Positions 21,560 through 32,953 are shown, counted from the stretch's first letter. The stretch: 64,000 nucleotides of DNA from Umbilicaria muhlenbergii (GCA_000611775.1 KK106987.1:1178001-1242000), one strand, 5' to 3'. The notes: generated by a model from the letters alone, not told the origin. Made by a program: numbers and translations.

Positions 21560-22084
21560 CTAATCTTCCTCCTTCGGCCCATCCGCTCCTGGGCTCCTAC
21601 TCCTCGTCCTCCCCCCCTTCGCCGCCCCTCCTCTCGCCCCTCTCCCCTGCTCCCCCTTCTTCGGCGGCGGCCTCACAAACGCAAAATCCACCGCTATCGT
21701 CTGATCAAGCAGCTTAGTATTATTGGCGCCCTCGATCGCGGCTTTGGCTTCCTTTTGCGTGGGGTATTCGACCAACGCGTAACCCTAGCAAACAGAGTCA
21801 TAAGTCACTGTCGTTTGTAATTGAGAGATTTTGTAGTGGAAGCCTACCTTGACATAACCAGTCCGTCTGTCCAAGTTCATGTGCAGGTTCTTGATCTCCC
21901 CGTACTCCCCAAATAGCTCTTGTAGGTCCTCTTCGCTGGCTTCTTCGTGGACGTTCGTGACGAGAATGATCCAGCCTTCGATCGAGCGGACGGCTACGGC
22001 GCCGGTTGCGGTGCGGGTCTCTGTGGTGCTACCGTTGGCTTGGTCGGTGCCGGGCTGGTCGATTTCCATCTCCGTGTCAGCCAT
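21560..22084 (-). CDS. Y14: Exon junction complex RNA-binding protein Y14 (RBM8A)
   Basis: Exons 22084-21848 and 21784-21560 (63-nt intron, GTAGGC...TAG) encode 153 aa, close to the family's usual 150-175. The single RRM begins [20 protein letters not shown], followed by [20 protein letters not shown] and [15 protein letters not shown], then [16 protein letters not shown], all typical of Y14. The tail is rich in Arg-Gly and Ser-Arg. Y14 binds Mago to form the exon junction complex core, which marks spliced mRNAs in the nucleus. The start MADTEMEID is the ATG nearest to the conserved region; the longer upstream frame is unlike the family. Confidence 0.95.
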
Positions 22085-23173
22085 GGTGTTGGGTGTCAGG
22101 AGGTGCGCTTGAATGGTCTTAGTCGTCCAAAGAGTGCGAAGGTACAAAGGTTGCAATGGTGTACAGTTGACGCGCGATTCTATTTTCAAGGACCGTGCGA
22201 AAAGACAGTGCTTGCCGACGACAGTGGGGAAGTTTCTGATGCGTGTTGAAAATGAGCTCGGTGCCGCCTTGCGGAAAACGACGCTAGTTGAAGCTCATCA
22301 AGTAGCAAATGAACAACGAGCCTCTCTTCGATACACGACTACGAATGGAATACTGAAGACTGCTATTTTGCTATTGATCTCATGCCCTTAGATTATCTAC
22401 GCGGTGATTTCTATTGGTGTGTTTACAAACGTCGGGACTCCATCCCCTGATGGAATTACTTAGAATAATTGCTTCATCGGCCATGACATGAACGGTATAG
22501 TCTGGGGATTGGGTTTCCCTTTGAGAGTGGAGGGAACCATGATGCTACAATATCAAGTAATAACAAGGGCAGTCAATAGCTTTCTGATCATTGAAGGCTA
22601 GCAAATTATCTAGGATCCACGGCATGATCTCAACAGGAACACCGCCAAGCAACAGGAGTAGTATCAACCAAACCTACTCTCTTGAATGGTGAAATGACTG
22701 ACCATTGTAGCACTTACATGTGAGCAGCATGGTCGAGAACTGAAACGCTGCTTTCCTACGCATCACCAACGTTCGCTCCATAGTTCCGTTACGCGGCTAG
22801 CGGTCCAAATCAGACAGCCATCAGTCAAAGCCTGGAGTCTTATCCCTTACTGAGGAAAAAGAATGGCGAGCCCACTCACCCCGCTTGCCGTGTCCGAATC
22901 CCGCTATGATAGGTGGTCATCAAGAAGAGTCCGTGCTGACAGCTCACACTGCTACTCGGGCACTAGCCAGCTTGCTGCAAAGTATCAATGAAGGAAGGTG
23001 ATTGACAAGCGTGTTGTGATGGGCCAGTGACTTAGCTTGGGTATCTTCGAAATCCACTCACGAAGAACCTTGCCACAAGTAGCCCGTCACCGATAAAAGG
23101 AGTTCGAATCATGGCCGGGGGCGTAGATTAATCGTAAAACCACGATAAAAGTGACTTGGCGTGTGCTGACCGA
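22085..23173. other. Intergenic stretch
   Basis: About 1.1 kb between the Y14 start and the BuGZ-like stop. No gene was recognised. A GGAGTTCGAATCATGG phrase near 23,098-23,113 recalls a tRNA T arm but lacks the pairing. Confidence 0.45.
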
Positions 23174-24803
23174 TTACCCTTGCTTGTCGAGTACATCGTC
23201 GGAGCCCGTAGCCACGCCGGTGACTGCAGCGGTAGTTGCATCTCCCAACACAGTTTCTCCTTTCCCATCTGGAACGAATGCGTACCTAGGGAGTTGAGCC
23301 ATCTTCTCCTCCGGACTCGTCTCGTTGTCTGAACAAACCAATTTGGTAGCCTTCTCCTTTTCCTTCTTGCCCTTCTTCTCAAGTTGTGCATTCTCAGCTT
23401 TCGTGTTCGCCTGGGCTTGAGCCGCGATACCAGCCTCATCTGCATCCTTCGCAGCTCCAGAGAGAAGATCGTCGAGAGACGTCGCATTGGCTGATGCTTG
23501 ATCTTGCCGGTCATGAACAGGACTCTTGGTACTCTGACCGCCAAAGTCGTGATGGGGTGGACCGTTGGAAGCGTGTTGAGAATTGATGAAGCCATTGCTG
23601 GGATGCTGCGGCCCTCCTTGCTGGTTTGCGAATGAGGCTGGATTTGGCGGTCCCGGAAGCTGTCCCTGATGCATCTGCTGCATCTGGAAAGCGTTGACCG
23701 GTGGCGCACCGAAGGAGGGTCGCTGCGGTAAGCCTGGTGCGGGTGGTAGGCTGCCGGGTCTCTGGGGCAGTGAAGTATTCTGGGGAGTCTGTGGAGGTGT
23801 ATGCGTGCGTGGTGGTTGGTACTGACCTTGCTGAAACGGTAGAGTTGGTGAGCCTGCACCGTAGGGGCGCGGGGGACCGTTCTGGAATTGGGGTGAAAAG
23901 GCTTGACCACCAGGAGGTGGGAACTGCTGGGGCGGTGCGAAAGGTTGGTTGTTAGGATATTGAGGCATTCCAGGAGACTGGAATATCGGCGACTGTTGTG
24001 GGTACGATGGTGGCGGCTGTTGAAAGGGTGCGGGAGGTTGACCATATGATTGTGGGAATGAAGAGTATGTGGAGTTAGGAGCGCCTCCGTAGGGCATCTG
24101 CTGGGGTGGATAGGTAGGAGAACCAGCCTAACACAACCACAGTTAGCAGCGGTTCAGTAACTAGGGTCGAGGGTGTAGACTCACAAATCCGCCTGGACTC
24201 TGACCTAGAGCTGGGCTGTGGCCATCCTGTCCAGCTCCGATTGGCGTGGCATCCCCACTGCTGATTCCGGCCGCTTGCTCTGCCGCTTTCTTGGCTTTGT
24301 GTTCTGCCAAACGCTTCTTGAGCTCTGACGGCGACTCAAACTTTGGTTTCTTCACCCCACCAGCGCCTGCGCCGCCAGGTCCGGGATTACCAGTGGCAGC
24401 TCTCCGTTCAGCCTCTGCTTGGGCAAATTGACTGCGCACTCGTTGTTCATGACTCGCCACAATGTCTTCTGGGATACCCTCCATACCAAAGATCTCGACA
24501 TCTAGATTTGAGCGATTAGGGAGCGCATTCTCGATCGTTGTGAGAGTTTCCTTATGAACCTGCGTCATATGCACGGAGAGCCCTAGGCATTGGATCAGCC
24601 ACACTGTCGACATCCACCGCGCTCTGATGCATACCTCCAGCCGTGTTTAATCGACGTCCACATCTCTCACATTTGAAGTGTTTAGCCTTCTGGTGATTGA
24701 TGAGAATCTTAAGATCATCGAAGTCGCGCTCACAGTAGTAACACCATGACCGAGCAAGGATTTCCTCCGCACCTGGATGACCTCTCTTCTTCTTGTTCCC
24801 CAT
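23174..24803 (-). CDS. BuGZ/ZNF207-like C2H2 zinc-finger protein
   Basis: Exons 24803-24635, 24582-24185 and 24127-23174 encode 506 aa; both introns (52 and 57 nt) restore conserved sequence. The N-terminus, [20 protein letters not shown], is followed by two compact fingers, [20 protein letters not shown] and [20 protein letters not shown], the hallmark of BuGZ/ZNF207. Next come an [20 protein letters not shown] segment, a basic coiled region, and a long Pro/Gln-rich low-complexity part with [17 protein letters not shown] near the end. Animal BuGZ binds Bub3, spindle microtubules and the spliceosome, and phase-separates through its hydrophobic low-complexity region; the fungal role is inferred. 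A 305-codon open frame overlapping in another frame is a shadow. Confidence 0.9.
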
Positions 24804-25876
24804 GTCGTGCTAGATCCAGACAGAGGTTCGCGAAAGCACCTTACTCAGTCTCAGGGAGCAAGATCGAACGGGAGTAGTTGACCTGATCGAGTGGGTGGGT
24901 TTATCTCACGATGAAATTGTCATGGCGAACTCAAACTCATGGCTCGAAGACGCTATTCCGCTTACGGATTTGGCAAATAAATTTCTTGTGAGCCTCAGAA
25001 GTTCTTCCACCATTCGTAAAATGACAATATCCAAGATCATAAGGGTGTTCATGTTTCGAAGCTACGATGTGAGGACTCAATTCCCATAGTTGTTCCTCAA
25101 TTATATGACGAATTGGCTCTCCAAGAGTATCTTACTACGTTTCTTTTTCGTCGTATTTATCTTTTCACCTCTCTTTTCTTGAGCATGATACTTCTCCATC
25201 ATCGACTCTTCTATTTTGATTTCTGTAGATCATGCATTAGTGAACCAAGCAACACCATCAGCAGCCACTTCTCCTCTCGCAGGAAATCTACAAGGCCTTA
25301 TTCCAAGGTCCCTCCGCAGTGTTCGCGTCATGCGTTGCTGCGGATGGGAGGCTGCTTTTCCCGCTTCGTCCTCGGATGTTGCAGGACACTAACGTTGCGA
25401 AAGAAACGGACCATCATAGTTCATGCCCTTTGCTCTTTTTAGAGACTCACATGTGGCATGACTCCAAGCGTTCCTACAGATGTTGATATGCTTAGCTTAG
25501 GGAGCTTAGTTGCGAGCGAGATGCTTTTTTGTTTAGTGGCATAGCGTACATTTCATTGAATCTCCTAGCTTGATCATTACGTTTGCTCGATCTAGCAATT
25601 TCTATGTCTAGTGATGCTGTTCTACCTCAACCTCGTGGGCGACCCTTGTCGTTAGAGTTTCCCTTCCCAAGTATCCATCAACTCTACTATCGCAGTCTGC
25701 ATCAACTCTTCAGACCTCACGGCGGCCCCGCAGGTTCATAGTCCTCCTCGTCCTTCTATCAGACGCCTAACATCACCACCTCTCGATATCTCACAATCAC
25801 ATCTCGCCTGCCGTACTCCACACCCATTCACAAGGCCAGCCAGCAAAATCCTCAACCCTCCACAGCATTCAGCCTC
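24804..25876. other. Intergenic stretch
   Basis: The first hundred bases form the BuGZ-like promoter. The remainder, about 1 kb, has no supportable gene and becomes increasingly C-rich on the plus strand towards 25,870. Confidence 0.4.
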
Positions 25877-26527
25877 TCAACTCGCCCCCACCTCCCTCCC
25901 CTCCCTCGCCGCCTTCTCATCCCTCTCTTCGCCTCCCCTTCCCCCTTCAAGCTCAGCCACCACCTCCCCTCCACTTCCCGCTTCCTCCTCTATCGTCTGC
26001 ATCCCCACTCCCATCCCCATCCTCCTCTCCCCAAACCCCTCCCAACCCATCCTCCACCCACCCTGTCCTTCCGGCCCCGTCTCTCCTCCCCATGCTCCCT
26101 GCCCTTCCTCCGCCCTCATCTCTCCTTCTCCTTCCCGCACCCCGTCTCTACCGTCTCTCCCCTCTCCGACCCACCCCCCTTCTCCTCCCCACATGACCTC
26201 CACAACCCAAACATTCCACCCCCAAACCCTCGGACACGGCCGCGGCATCGGCAGCGGATACACCAGCGGTGCGTAGAGCGGCTGCGCGTGGTATTGTTCG
26301 AGAGCGCGGTCAAGAGCGGGGCAGTGGAGGGGTGGGTGGTAGATGTAGGGTCGGGGATTGGGATGGGGGTGGGAGGGGTGGGGATGAGGATAGGGAAGGG
26401 AGGGGTAGGGGTGATAGGGGAGGGGATGAGGGAGGCAGGAGTAGGGGGGGAGGGGAAGGACGTGGGGATAGGGCAGGGAGGGAGAGGGATAGGGTGGGTG
26501 GAGGAGGGGGAGGAGGTGGATGCACAT
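25877..26527 (-). CDS. Uncertain hypothetical protein in a purine/pyrimidine-skewed tract
   Basis: The minus-strand frame from ATG 26527 to a stop at 25877 spans 216 codons. The N-terminal third is Pro/His/Tyr/Ser low complexity from a polypyrimidine run. The central ALDRALEQYHAQPLYAPLVY to VWGWNVWVVEVMWGGE reads more like protein, and the rest is Gly/Glu/Arg-rich. Competing open frames of 270 codons (same strand) and about 90 codons (other strand) cover the same DNA, as expected where codon bias comes from base skew. No family was recognised; it could be one exon of a real gene or an artefact. Confidence 0.3.
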   Translation of the reverse strand: MCIHLLPLLHPPYPSPSLPYPHVLPLPPYSCLPHPLPYHPYPSLPYPHPHPSHPHPNPRPYIYHPPLHCPALDRALEQYHAQPLYAPLVYPLPMPRPCPRVWGWNVWVVEVMWGGEGGWVGEGRDGRDGVREGEGEMRAEEGQGAWGGETGPEGQGGWRMGWEGFGERRMGMGVGMQTIEEEAGSGGEVVAELEGGRGGEERDEKAAREGREVGAS

Positions 26528-27419
26528 TTTTCGGGGATGAGGGTTGAGGGTTGAGGGATGGGGTAGTTGAGAGCGAAGGTAAGGGTTATAATGGTATAGG
26601 CGAAGCGAAAGAAAGGGTTTCGTCGCCGTGCTGAGGGTGGTATATGAGGAGGGAAACGAGTGCTTGTGGTGTTGGTGGGTTGTGCAAAATTTTTGGGCTT
26701 TGTGGATAGGTGTTGGTGGGTTGTGCAGTTTCTTGGGCTTGTTGGATAGGTGTTAAAGCGCGTTGACTTTTCTCGTCGGTTTTGGTTGCAATAGAAAATG
26801 GGAAATAGAAAGACGGCTGGCTTTCGGCTGGCGAACACAAATTGCTCGTATATGTGCTGGCCATCGTGGGCGATGAATAGAAGTGTCAGCGTCATGCCAG
26901 CGTGGCGGGCTGTGTTGCGTGAGGCCATCGTGACTGTGTTTGCGGGGTGAAGGCCGTTTGTGACACGATGAATCCAGGAGATGATTGTTTCGCACGTTTG
27001 GGAAATTTAGAGATCTGGCCGGGCGATTGGTGATGCGCACCCAAGATATAAGGATCTGTGAATATCTCTCTGGTGGGTAGATTAATAGCAGGTTAGTAGT
27101 TCGAGTGAAGAGCGGAAGGGAACTGCGTGCGTGGTTCTATGAATCAAACGAGGGTCTGCCGCCGAATGATTCTTCACTCGGTCGGGAGCCAAAAGCAAAC
27201 GGTAGAATGGAGCCTCTTGTGGCTGCCGGGTGCATGCAGGAATTTCATTGAAGACACCGGCTACTCGATTAGAGAAGGCATATGCCCGCGCGTACGTGTG
27301 AGCAAGCACCGCAAGCATGCAGTAACCCTAAATCAAAACACTCGGCTCATCTCTGCTGGAATGGAGTGTGATGTCTCAAAGAAGAGGAACTTTGACTCCA
27401 ACACGAGCGCTTTCAAGGT
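26528..27419. other. Intergenic stretch with a short direct repeat
   Basis: A phrase GGTGTTGGTGGGTTGTGCA occurs twice about 41 bp apart (26,660-26,745). No gene was supported; a 270-codon minus-strand frame starting at 26,928 runs through low-complexity sequence. Confidence 0.35.
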
Positions 27420-27713
27420 CTAGCCCCACCAATACCGCCGCGTACCCTTGAAGGTCCATCCACGTCGTACTTCAGCGTCACAATCTCTGCAAAGATGCGG
27501 ACTATAGCGGAATCGGACGTTTCTGCCAACTGTCGGCGCACAGCTGTCGGGCTGCCGGTAAGGGAGGCCTTCTTCGTGGTCGTTGTAAATGCGCATCAGC
27601 TGCTGGTAAGTTCCTATGCAGTCGCGCACTTGCCGGAGCCCGCTTTGGTGGTGGCAGCGGTAAACTTCGTTGACGTAGAGGCATGCACAGTAGGGCTCCT
27701 CCATGCTGGGCAT
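27420..27713 (-). CDS. Small Cys/Arg-rich protein, paralogue 1
   Basis: A 97-aa frame starting at ATG 27713 (a second ATG follows three codons later). It shows EPYCACLYVNEVYRCHHQSG, DCIGTYQQLMRIYNDHEEG, DSCAP and LCRDCDAEVRRGWTFKGTRR, so Cys and His are spaced as in a small zinc-binding or disulphide fold. The neighbour at 28698-28955 shares its order: Cys near the start, C-H-x-S-G-L, Cys before a QxxRIYD/N motif, a Cys-Asp-x-Cys or Cys-Arg-Asp-Cys pair, and a Trp-x-Phe-x-Gly ending. No signal peptide, hence probably intracellular. The longer upstream frame is low quality. The family was not recognised. Confidence 0.6.
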   Translation of the reverse strand: MPSMEEPYCACLYVNEVYRCHHQSGLRQVRDCIGTYQQLMRIYNDHEEGLPYRQPDSCAPTVGRNVRFRYSPHLCRDCDAEVRRGWTFKGTRRYWWG

Positions 27714-28697
27714 TGGGGAAGGGGTGCTGAAGAGTGTGGAGGAATGTAAAAAGGAAATGGAGGTAGATAGAAAGTGGCGGGCGTAGGAGCATCTACGATA
27801 GCAAGAATACTTCAAAAAGGTCAGTAGTAGGTAATGGTTGAGTGTAATGGAGACGCTTCGAACTTGAAGGAGAGATAATGTAGTGAGGTCTTTCAATATT
27901 TGGGACAATGGGATAAATGTGCAGGCACAGAGATATTGGTAGAAAAGAATATCAGTCTCAGATCCGATGAATATATACACCTTCAGGAAGGCTATGCCAT
28001 GGCAGAGCCTGTTCTGTTTTGATCACCTGGAGATGGCTCAGAGACAAACCGTGACGCTGGAGCGGTGGCGTGGTTGTACTCTGCTTGTCCGGAGAACCAC
28101 TACCAGATTGGAATGGACGAGGCGTTCTCGGGAACTCAAGGCTCCTCCGACGAGTAAGCTGGTAGAGCCATTAATATTGTAAGGATTGTGATTGGATCTT
28201 GAGGGTCCTCCGTCTGGTTACCTGTTGTTTGCATAAATAGCATGGCCCCCGAAAGACATTTTGTATATGCGCCTCCAGTAAAGGTCCGCATAAACTATAG
28301 AGAAACGCCTCCGCCCCCTCTGCTTCCCCTATGGCTAATTGACACACTGTGCAATTGATAGTCCCATGTCCGGAGTCTGGGATGGAAAAGGCGATCAAGG
28401 TTCCTTGCGGGACATGGCCGCTTCCTATTGGCTAAGTTAGGCCAGCTCATGCTGCAAAGTGACAGGTAGTCAATGCAAGTATCCGGTACCATCGCTGTGC
28501 TATTCAATTTCGATGACCTCGTTGCAACAAACCCAAGTCTTGGAATCCATATTAGCGACTCCTCGCTATGCTAGCACCGTAGCATGAAATGAAACGAAAG
28601 AAATTGAACGCCTCGAAGCTGGTGCTACGTCGCCCATGTGAGGCCTATGGACGACCTTCTGCAGCACACCCACACTCCATGCTTTGTCTCTTAGCCA
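27714..28697. other. Spacer between the two small Cys-rich genes
   Basis: About 1 kb. On the minus strand at 28,398-28,171 an open frame contains NCTVCQLAI and GPCYLCKQQ (two Cys-x2-Cys pairs) but has no ATG; it may be an exon of a third small gene. Nothing else was recognised. Confidence 0.35.
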
Positions 28698-28955
28698 TCA
28701 CGACCAATGATCCCTCATGACTCCTTCAAAGCGCCAACCAGGTATCTGACAACGATCGCACGCTCCCCAGTGATGATACTCTGTGATATTATGCCTTCGC
28801 TGCGGTCTGCACTGTTCTGGCCAATCGAAGCATTGACCACTCTCTCGTGCATCGTATATGCGCAGGAATTGCTCCCACGATTTTTGGCAGCCGCCAGCGT
28901 ACTGCAGACCACTGTTGTGGCCGCAAGCGAAGTGGGTAATGTTGTAGACGCACAT
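28698..28955 (-). CDS. Small Cys/His-rich protein, paralogue 2
   Basis: An 85-aa frame from ATG 28955: MCVYNITHFACGHNSGLQYA, GGCQKSWEQFLRIYDARESG, QCFDW, QCRPQRRHNITEY and ACDRCQIPGWRFEGVMRDHW. The Cys/His pattern (C...C-x-H...C...C...C...C-x2-C) and the aligned RIYD and Trp-x-Phe-x-Gly motifs relate it to the gene at 27420-27713 in the same orientation, suggesting an old tandem duplication. The upstream extension of the frame is hydrophobic and has no convincing start. The function is unknown; such small Cys-rich proteins are common and poorly described in Pezizomycotina. Confidence 0.6.
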   Translation of the reverse strand: MCVYNITHFACGHNSGLQYAGGCQKSWEQFLRIYDARESGQCFDWPEQCRPQRRHNITEYHHWGACDRCQIPGWRFEGVMRDHWS

Positions 28956-30466
28956 GGTCGTGAACGAGAGGATATGGAGTTGGACGCAGTAAGACAGTGA
29001 AGCGAAGAACCCGCAGATGAGAGCCCAAATAAAGATTGGTAGAAAATATGGCAATCGTAAAGCAATCTTGGGAGGGTATGATGAGTACACGTGATCTAAG
29101 GACCCTTCGACGGTATCGAGGAGAGAAGTGTGCTTGAGGTGCATGGACTGGGATGTCTCAGGAATGAACCAAGTACAACATCCGCGAAATTGCAAGTAGA
29201 TATACCTTAGACGGCTCCCAGGAATTGATTCTAAGCCCTGCCAGCGGTGCAACATTCGGTCTGGTGTGACACCCTTCGGCGAGGCATCTTTGCAGCCATC
29301 CTCACATCAATCAAGCAGTGAGTCACCTCGCAGGGCGACGGCCGGTTTGATGGAGGGATGAAAATACCTAGGAGATTGGGGTGGCGAGTGCACCGATACC
29401 GAGATCCACCAGCTGCGGGTACCGCAGAACATGCCGAAACATCGTGAATCAAGCAGATGTGCTTTCGAAAGGCCAAGTTGTTGTCACTTTCTTGTACGCC
29501 CAAGGGAGCGGATTGCATCAAACAATCGACGTGTGCAAAGCAAGTGATTCGAAACCTCGTGAACGCAGGCAATCAACAGGGAATAGAGCAAAACGAACCA
29601 AAAACAAGCAGCACCAAAGTAAACTCGGAATGTCGGTGCCTCAGTCCATTCGAAACACCACCCAAAAAAAGCAGTAAAAAAAGCCATGACATTCCTTAAG
29701 CTTGGATGACCGACAACGACGTGTATCTCCATCCGCAGATCACGATAAGATGTCGTCCAGATTCTGCCGTTCACCGCCCGAAAAAGCCTAGGCAGCATGC
29801 AGCTGCCAACTGCGCAAGAACGCATCTCCTTCTGCAAGACGCCGAAGCAACCGCCTGTGGGATGCTCCCGCCCCGTGGGATCGAGTCAATCTAGATCCGA
29901 GGGCACGTTGAATGGCCGTCGGAGATATGGGAAGAGCCATCGGTGTACGGGAAGATTTGCGGCAGCCACATGGCTTAGGATGCCTCTTTGCGCTGCCGGC
30001 CGCCTTTTGAATTTGCATGCTCGTCCAGAATGTACAAGATCTACGGTTCCGCGTGTTGATCCTAATTTGATGCTTGGACGGGCAGTTTCGGTATTGAGTT
30101 GGTCGCGATAAGCGATTGAAAGCAAGGCTGTGAGACTACAGGGGCTGCGGGACAATACGCGAGACTGTAGGAGCCCAGATGGCTGCCAGGTGTAAAGAAG
30201 GTCTAGAAAGTTGTAGGCACACGCCTCTGTTAGGGCCGTTCCACGGCCCAATTTGGTAGCCGCTGACGGCAACAATGCTTCCGTCCAGAGAGGCTGAACC
30301 ACGGCTAGATATGTACTTCCGAAAGAGCGGAGTCCTCGGTCATCTACTATGGCACATTCATGGAGCATGGACAAACTGCATTTCCAAACACTGTATACAG
30401 TGCACTGACAGCGGTAACCGAAAGCCCGTAAGAGGATGACTCTCAGGTGTTTCATGAACCATTCCG
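28956..30466. other. Intergenic stretch
   Basis: About 1.5 kb. A minus-strand frame at 29,837-29,484 encodes two hydrophobic segments (VMAFFTAFFGWCF and FGAACFWFVLLYSLLIACV) and could be a small membrane protein, but support is weak. Otherwise nothing recognisable. Confidence 0.35.
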
Positions 30467-30798
30467 TAACCCAAAAGAGGTATCCGCTCCACAATACCCA
30501 TTAACGCCCAACCATCAGCTCCCCACACCTATCAACCCCCACCACCGCACCCTCCTCCTCCACCTCCTCCACCTCCTCCCCCACCACACCCTCCTCCCCC
30601 CGTCCCGGCACATGCCCCCGCCGCCACCCCACTAACCCAAAAGAGGTATCCGCTCCACAATACCCATTAACGCCCAACCATCAGCTCCCCACACCTATCA
30701 ACCCCCACCACCGCACCCTCCTCCTCCGCCCCCTGCAGCGGTCCCGCCCCCACACGAGCCCGCCCCCGTCCCGGCACATGCCCCCGCCGCCACCCCAC
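30467..30798. repeat. 166-bp tandem duplication covering the GRDP 3' end
   Basis: Positions 30467-30561 and 30633-30727 are identical over 95 bp, and CGTCCCGGCACATGCCCCCG recurs at 30601 and 30767; both pairs give a 166-bp offset. The middle part (30562-30597 against 30728-30765) differs by indels in Cys/Gly codon runs. The copy at 30633-30798 holds the stop codon and 3' end of the GRDP gene; the other lies beyond it as a spare 3' end. Confidence 0.92.
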
Positions 30799-32953
30799 CG
30801 CCACAAGCCCCCTGACAACAATTCCCCACCGCGCCGGGAGTAAAATTTGCACACGCCGGGTTCGCCGCATACATGCCGCCCGTAACGCACGGATCGCCCA
30901 TATATGGCGCATAAAACGGCATATACATAGGCATGCCCCACGCATACGCATACATATACTCATCCTTGACCGGAACGGGGCGGCCCTTTTTGCGGGCGCG
31001 CTGGCACGCTTTTTGGTAGTTGTGCTCGAGGTGGCCGCGCTGGTAGGTTGCGGTGAGCGGGTTGGTGCGGTTGACGGGGCGGACGGCGTTGTGGGCGGAA
31101 ATGTGGGGCGTTTTGTGCGGGTCGGAGTTGTCTTTTGAGGAGTTTAGAGAGTCGAGGGTGGAGGTGATGGGGTTGTCTTTGCTGCTTTTGAAGAGGCGCG
31201 AGACGGTGGAGGTGTGGGATTCACGGACGGCTTCGCAGTACCAGCAGGTGCATTCCGAATAGAGCTCGTTGTACATTTTTTGGTAAGTTTTGCTGGTCCA
31301 TTCGAAAGCGTTGGAAAGCCGGTTTTCGTCGATTTTGTCGTCGTGGTCGATGAATTTTTGGGTTTCTTTTACCGTGTAGGTGTAATAGGACTTTGGGGAG
31401 AGTTGATGCGTGTGCCAGGCTAGGTCGACGTCTAGGGTGGGGACCGCAACTTGGCTTGGATTCCTAGCGATGATTTCGATGTAGCGCTGATATTTGGTAA
31501 TAAGGCGGGTCATTGTAGAGGTGACGGCGGGCGAGTGGATCCAGTCGATTGAATGCATCTTTTCAATGAACGAACCTTGCCGGATGACGGCGCCGACTAG
31601 GTCGAGGGAGAAAGGTGATGAATTCTCCCAGTAGCGTGCCAACATGCGGCGGATGGCGATTCTCTCCATTCGCAAAACTGTCGCTCTCAGGTTGCTATTG
31701 TTCGCTTTTCGAACAAACATAACGTCTTTCAGGGCTTGTTCAAATAGATCACGAATCTTGCTGATAGTACCATCGCCGGCAGGGTCGGTGAGCTCCAAAA
31801 GCGGGTTGAAAAGCCCAGCTTTGATAAGACGGTTAGGGAACAGGACGTCGTGCTTTTGGACCCCTTGTGTTTTGGACGCTTCCTCGGGAAGACCTTAGGG
31901 CCAACAGTCAGCCGAACGCAATATAATCTGACATCCCACAGGCTATCTCACCATTGATACTTAGGAAAGTTCCCGGCATGGGCACATCGTTTATCAACAA
32001 CAGTTGCAGATCTCGTCGAAACTTCGTAACCCTCAAGAGATCGTGGTTAAGAGGGACATTGCACGAACGGCACACTTCATGAAAGTGCTTTTCGGCGAAA
32101 CCATTACCCGTCTCGCCACTATGATGAGAATCCCACTGATGTTCGGAAACGCAGGATGTCAGTGGACAGGCTACACCTTTCTGACATTTGGGACATTGCA
32201 GTGTGTGATGAGGGGGATCGTGGAGGCTGTCCCAGGCCAGGCCAGTGGATTGCTCGAAGCGCTGGCGGGCTGCAGCACTCGGCGTGTAGTCGAATGTTTC
32301 GTTATCAATGCAAGCATCGACCGTGTCCCATGGCATACCAGTAACCCAGAAGTGCATCTTGCCATACCTGATGCAGTCTTCGAAGAAGTTCCTTGGATTG
32401 AGCATATAAGCATGCCATACCATGAGTACATCTGCACATACCGTTAGATAGCTCAGTCAAAGCTGAGAAGCGGCTTACCAAGAGGAGGCAGGTTATCTTT
32501 GGTGATAGCAAGAGGCCCCACTCCAGTGGCAATGCCGGCGAACGAGCCAGTAGGAGCCAAGTCATCCTGTTGAAGCATCCGTGATCCCGGTTCGACACAA
32601 ACATTCCACCATCTTTCAAATCGAGACGCCGCTCTTGTGACGTAGACTGCCCATCGCTTCTCGCAAATTTTCATCAAAACCTCTTGACGGCCATTGCTGG
32701 CTGCCGCGGCTGCCAGTTCATCCGATAAACCGAAGAGTCCGTCATTTGTCCCAATGTTTTCCCTGAGTTGGCAGAAGGCCTCCAGGAGCTTCAGATGAGC
32801 TTCGCATTGATTTGCCGTGGGAACGGCAGAGGATCTATCGAGCCTGAGATCGGAGAAGGCGGCAGCAAGATCACGGGGATTTGCATCATAGGAAGGAGGA
32901 GGTGAATGTTGCTTCGATAGCGTCACGTAGGCTGGCGCTTCCTTTTCCGCCAT
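30698..32953 (-). CDS. GRDP-family protein (DUF1399) with Gly/Cys-rich tail
   Basis: Exons 32953-32479, 32431-31952 and 31893-30698 (introns 47 and 58 nt) encode 716 aa. Two family motifs are clear: DVLMVWHAYMLNPRNFFEDC after intron 1 and VPTLDVDLAWHTHQLSPKSY further on, the W-H-x-H/x-x-L-x-P pattern of glycine-rich-domain proteins. A Cys cluster, CPKCQKGVACPL with CRSC, may bind metal. The C-terminus is rich in Tyr/Met/Pro (AWGMPMYMPFYAPYMGDP) and ends in a Gly/Ala/Cys run, ACGGGVAAGACAGTGAGSCG onward. Plant GRDPs act in stress and hormone signalling; fungal members are uncharacterised. The start MAEKEAPAYV is the first ATG of exon 1. Confidence 0.92.

Noticed and set aside
23128-24045. 305-codon minus-strand frame
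   Set aside because: Alternative reading of the low-complexity exon of the BuGZ-like gene; the BuGZ frame joins correctly to both zinc-finger exons.
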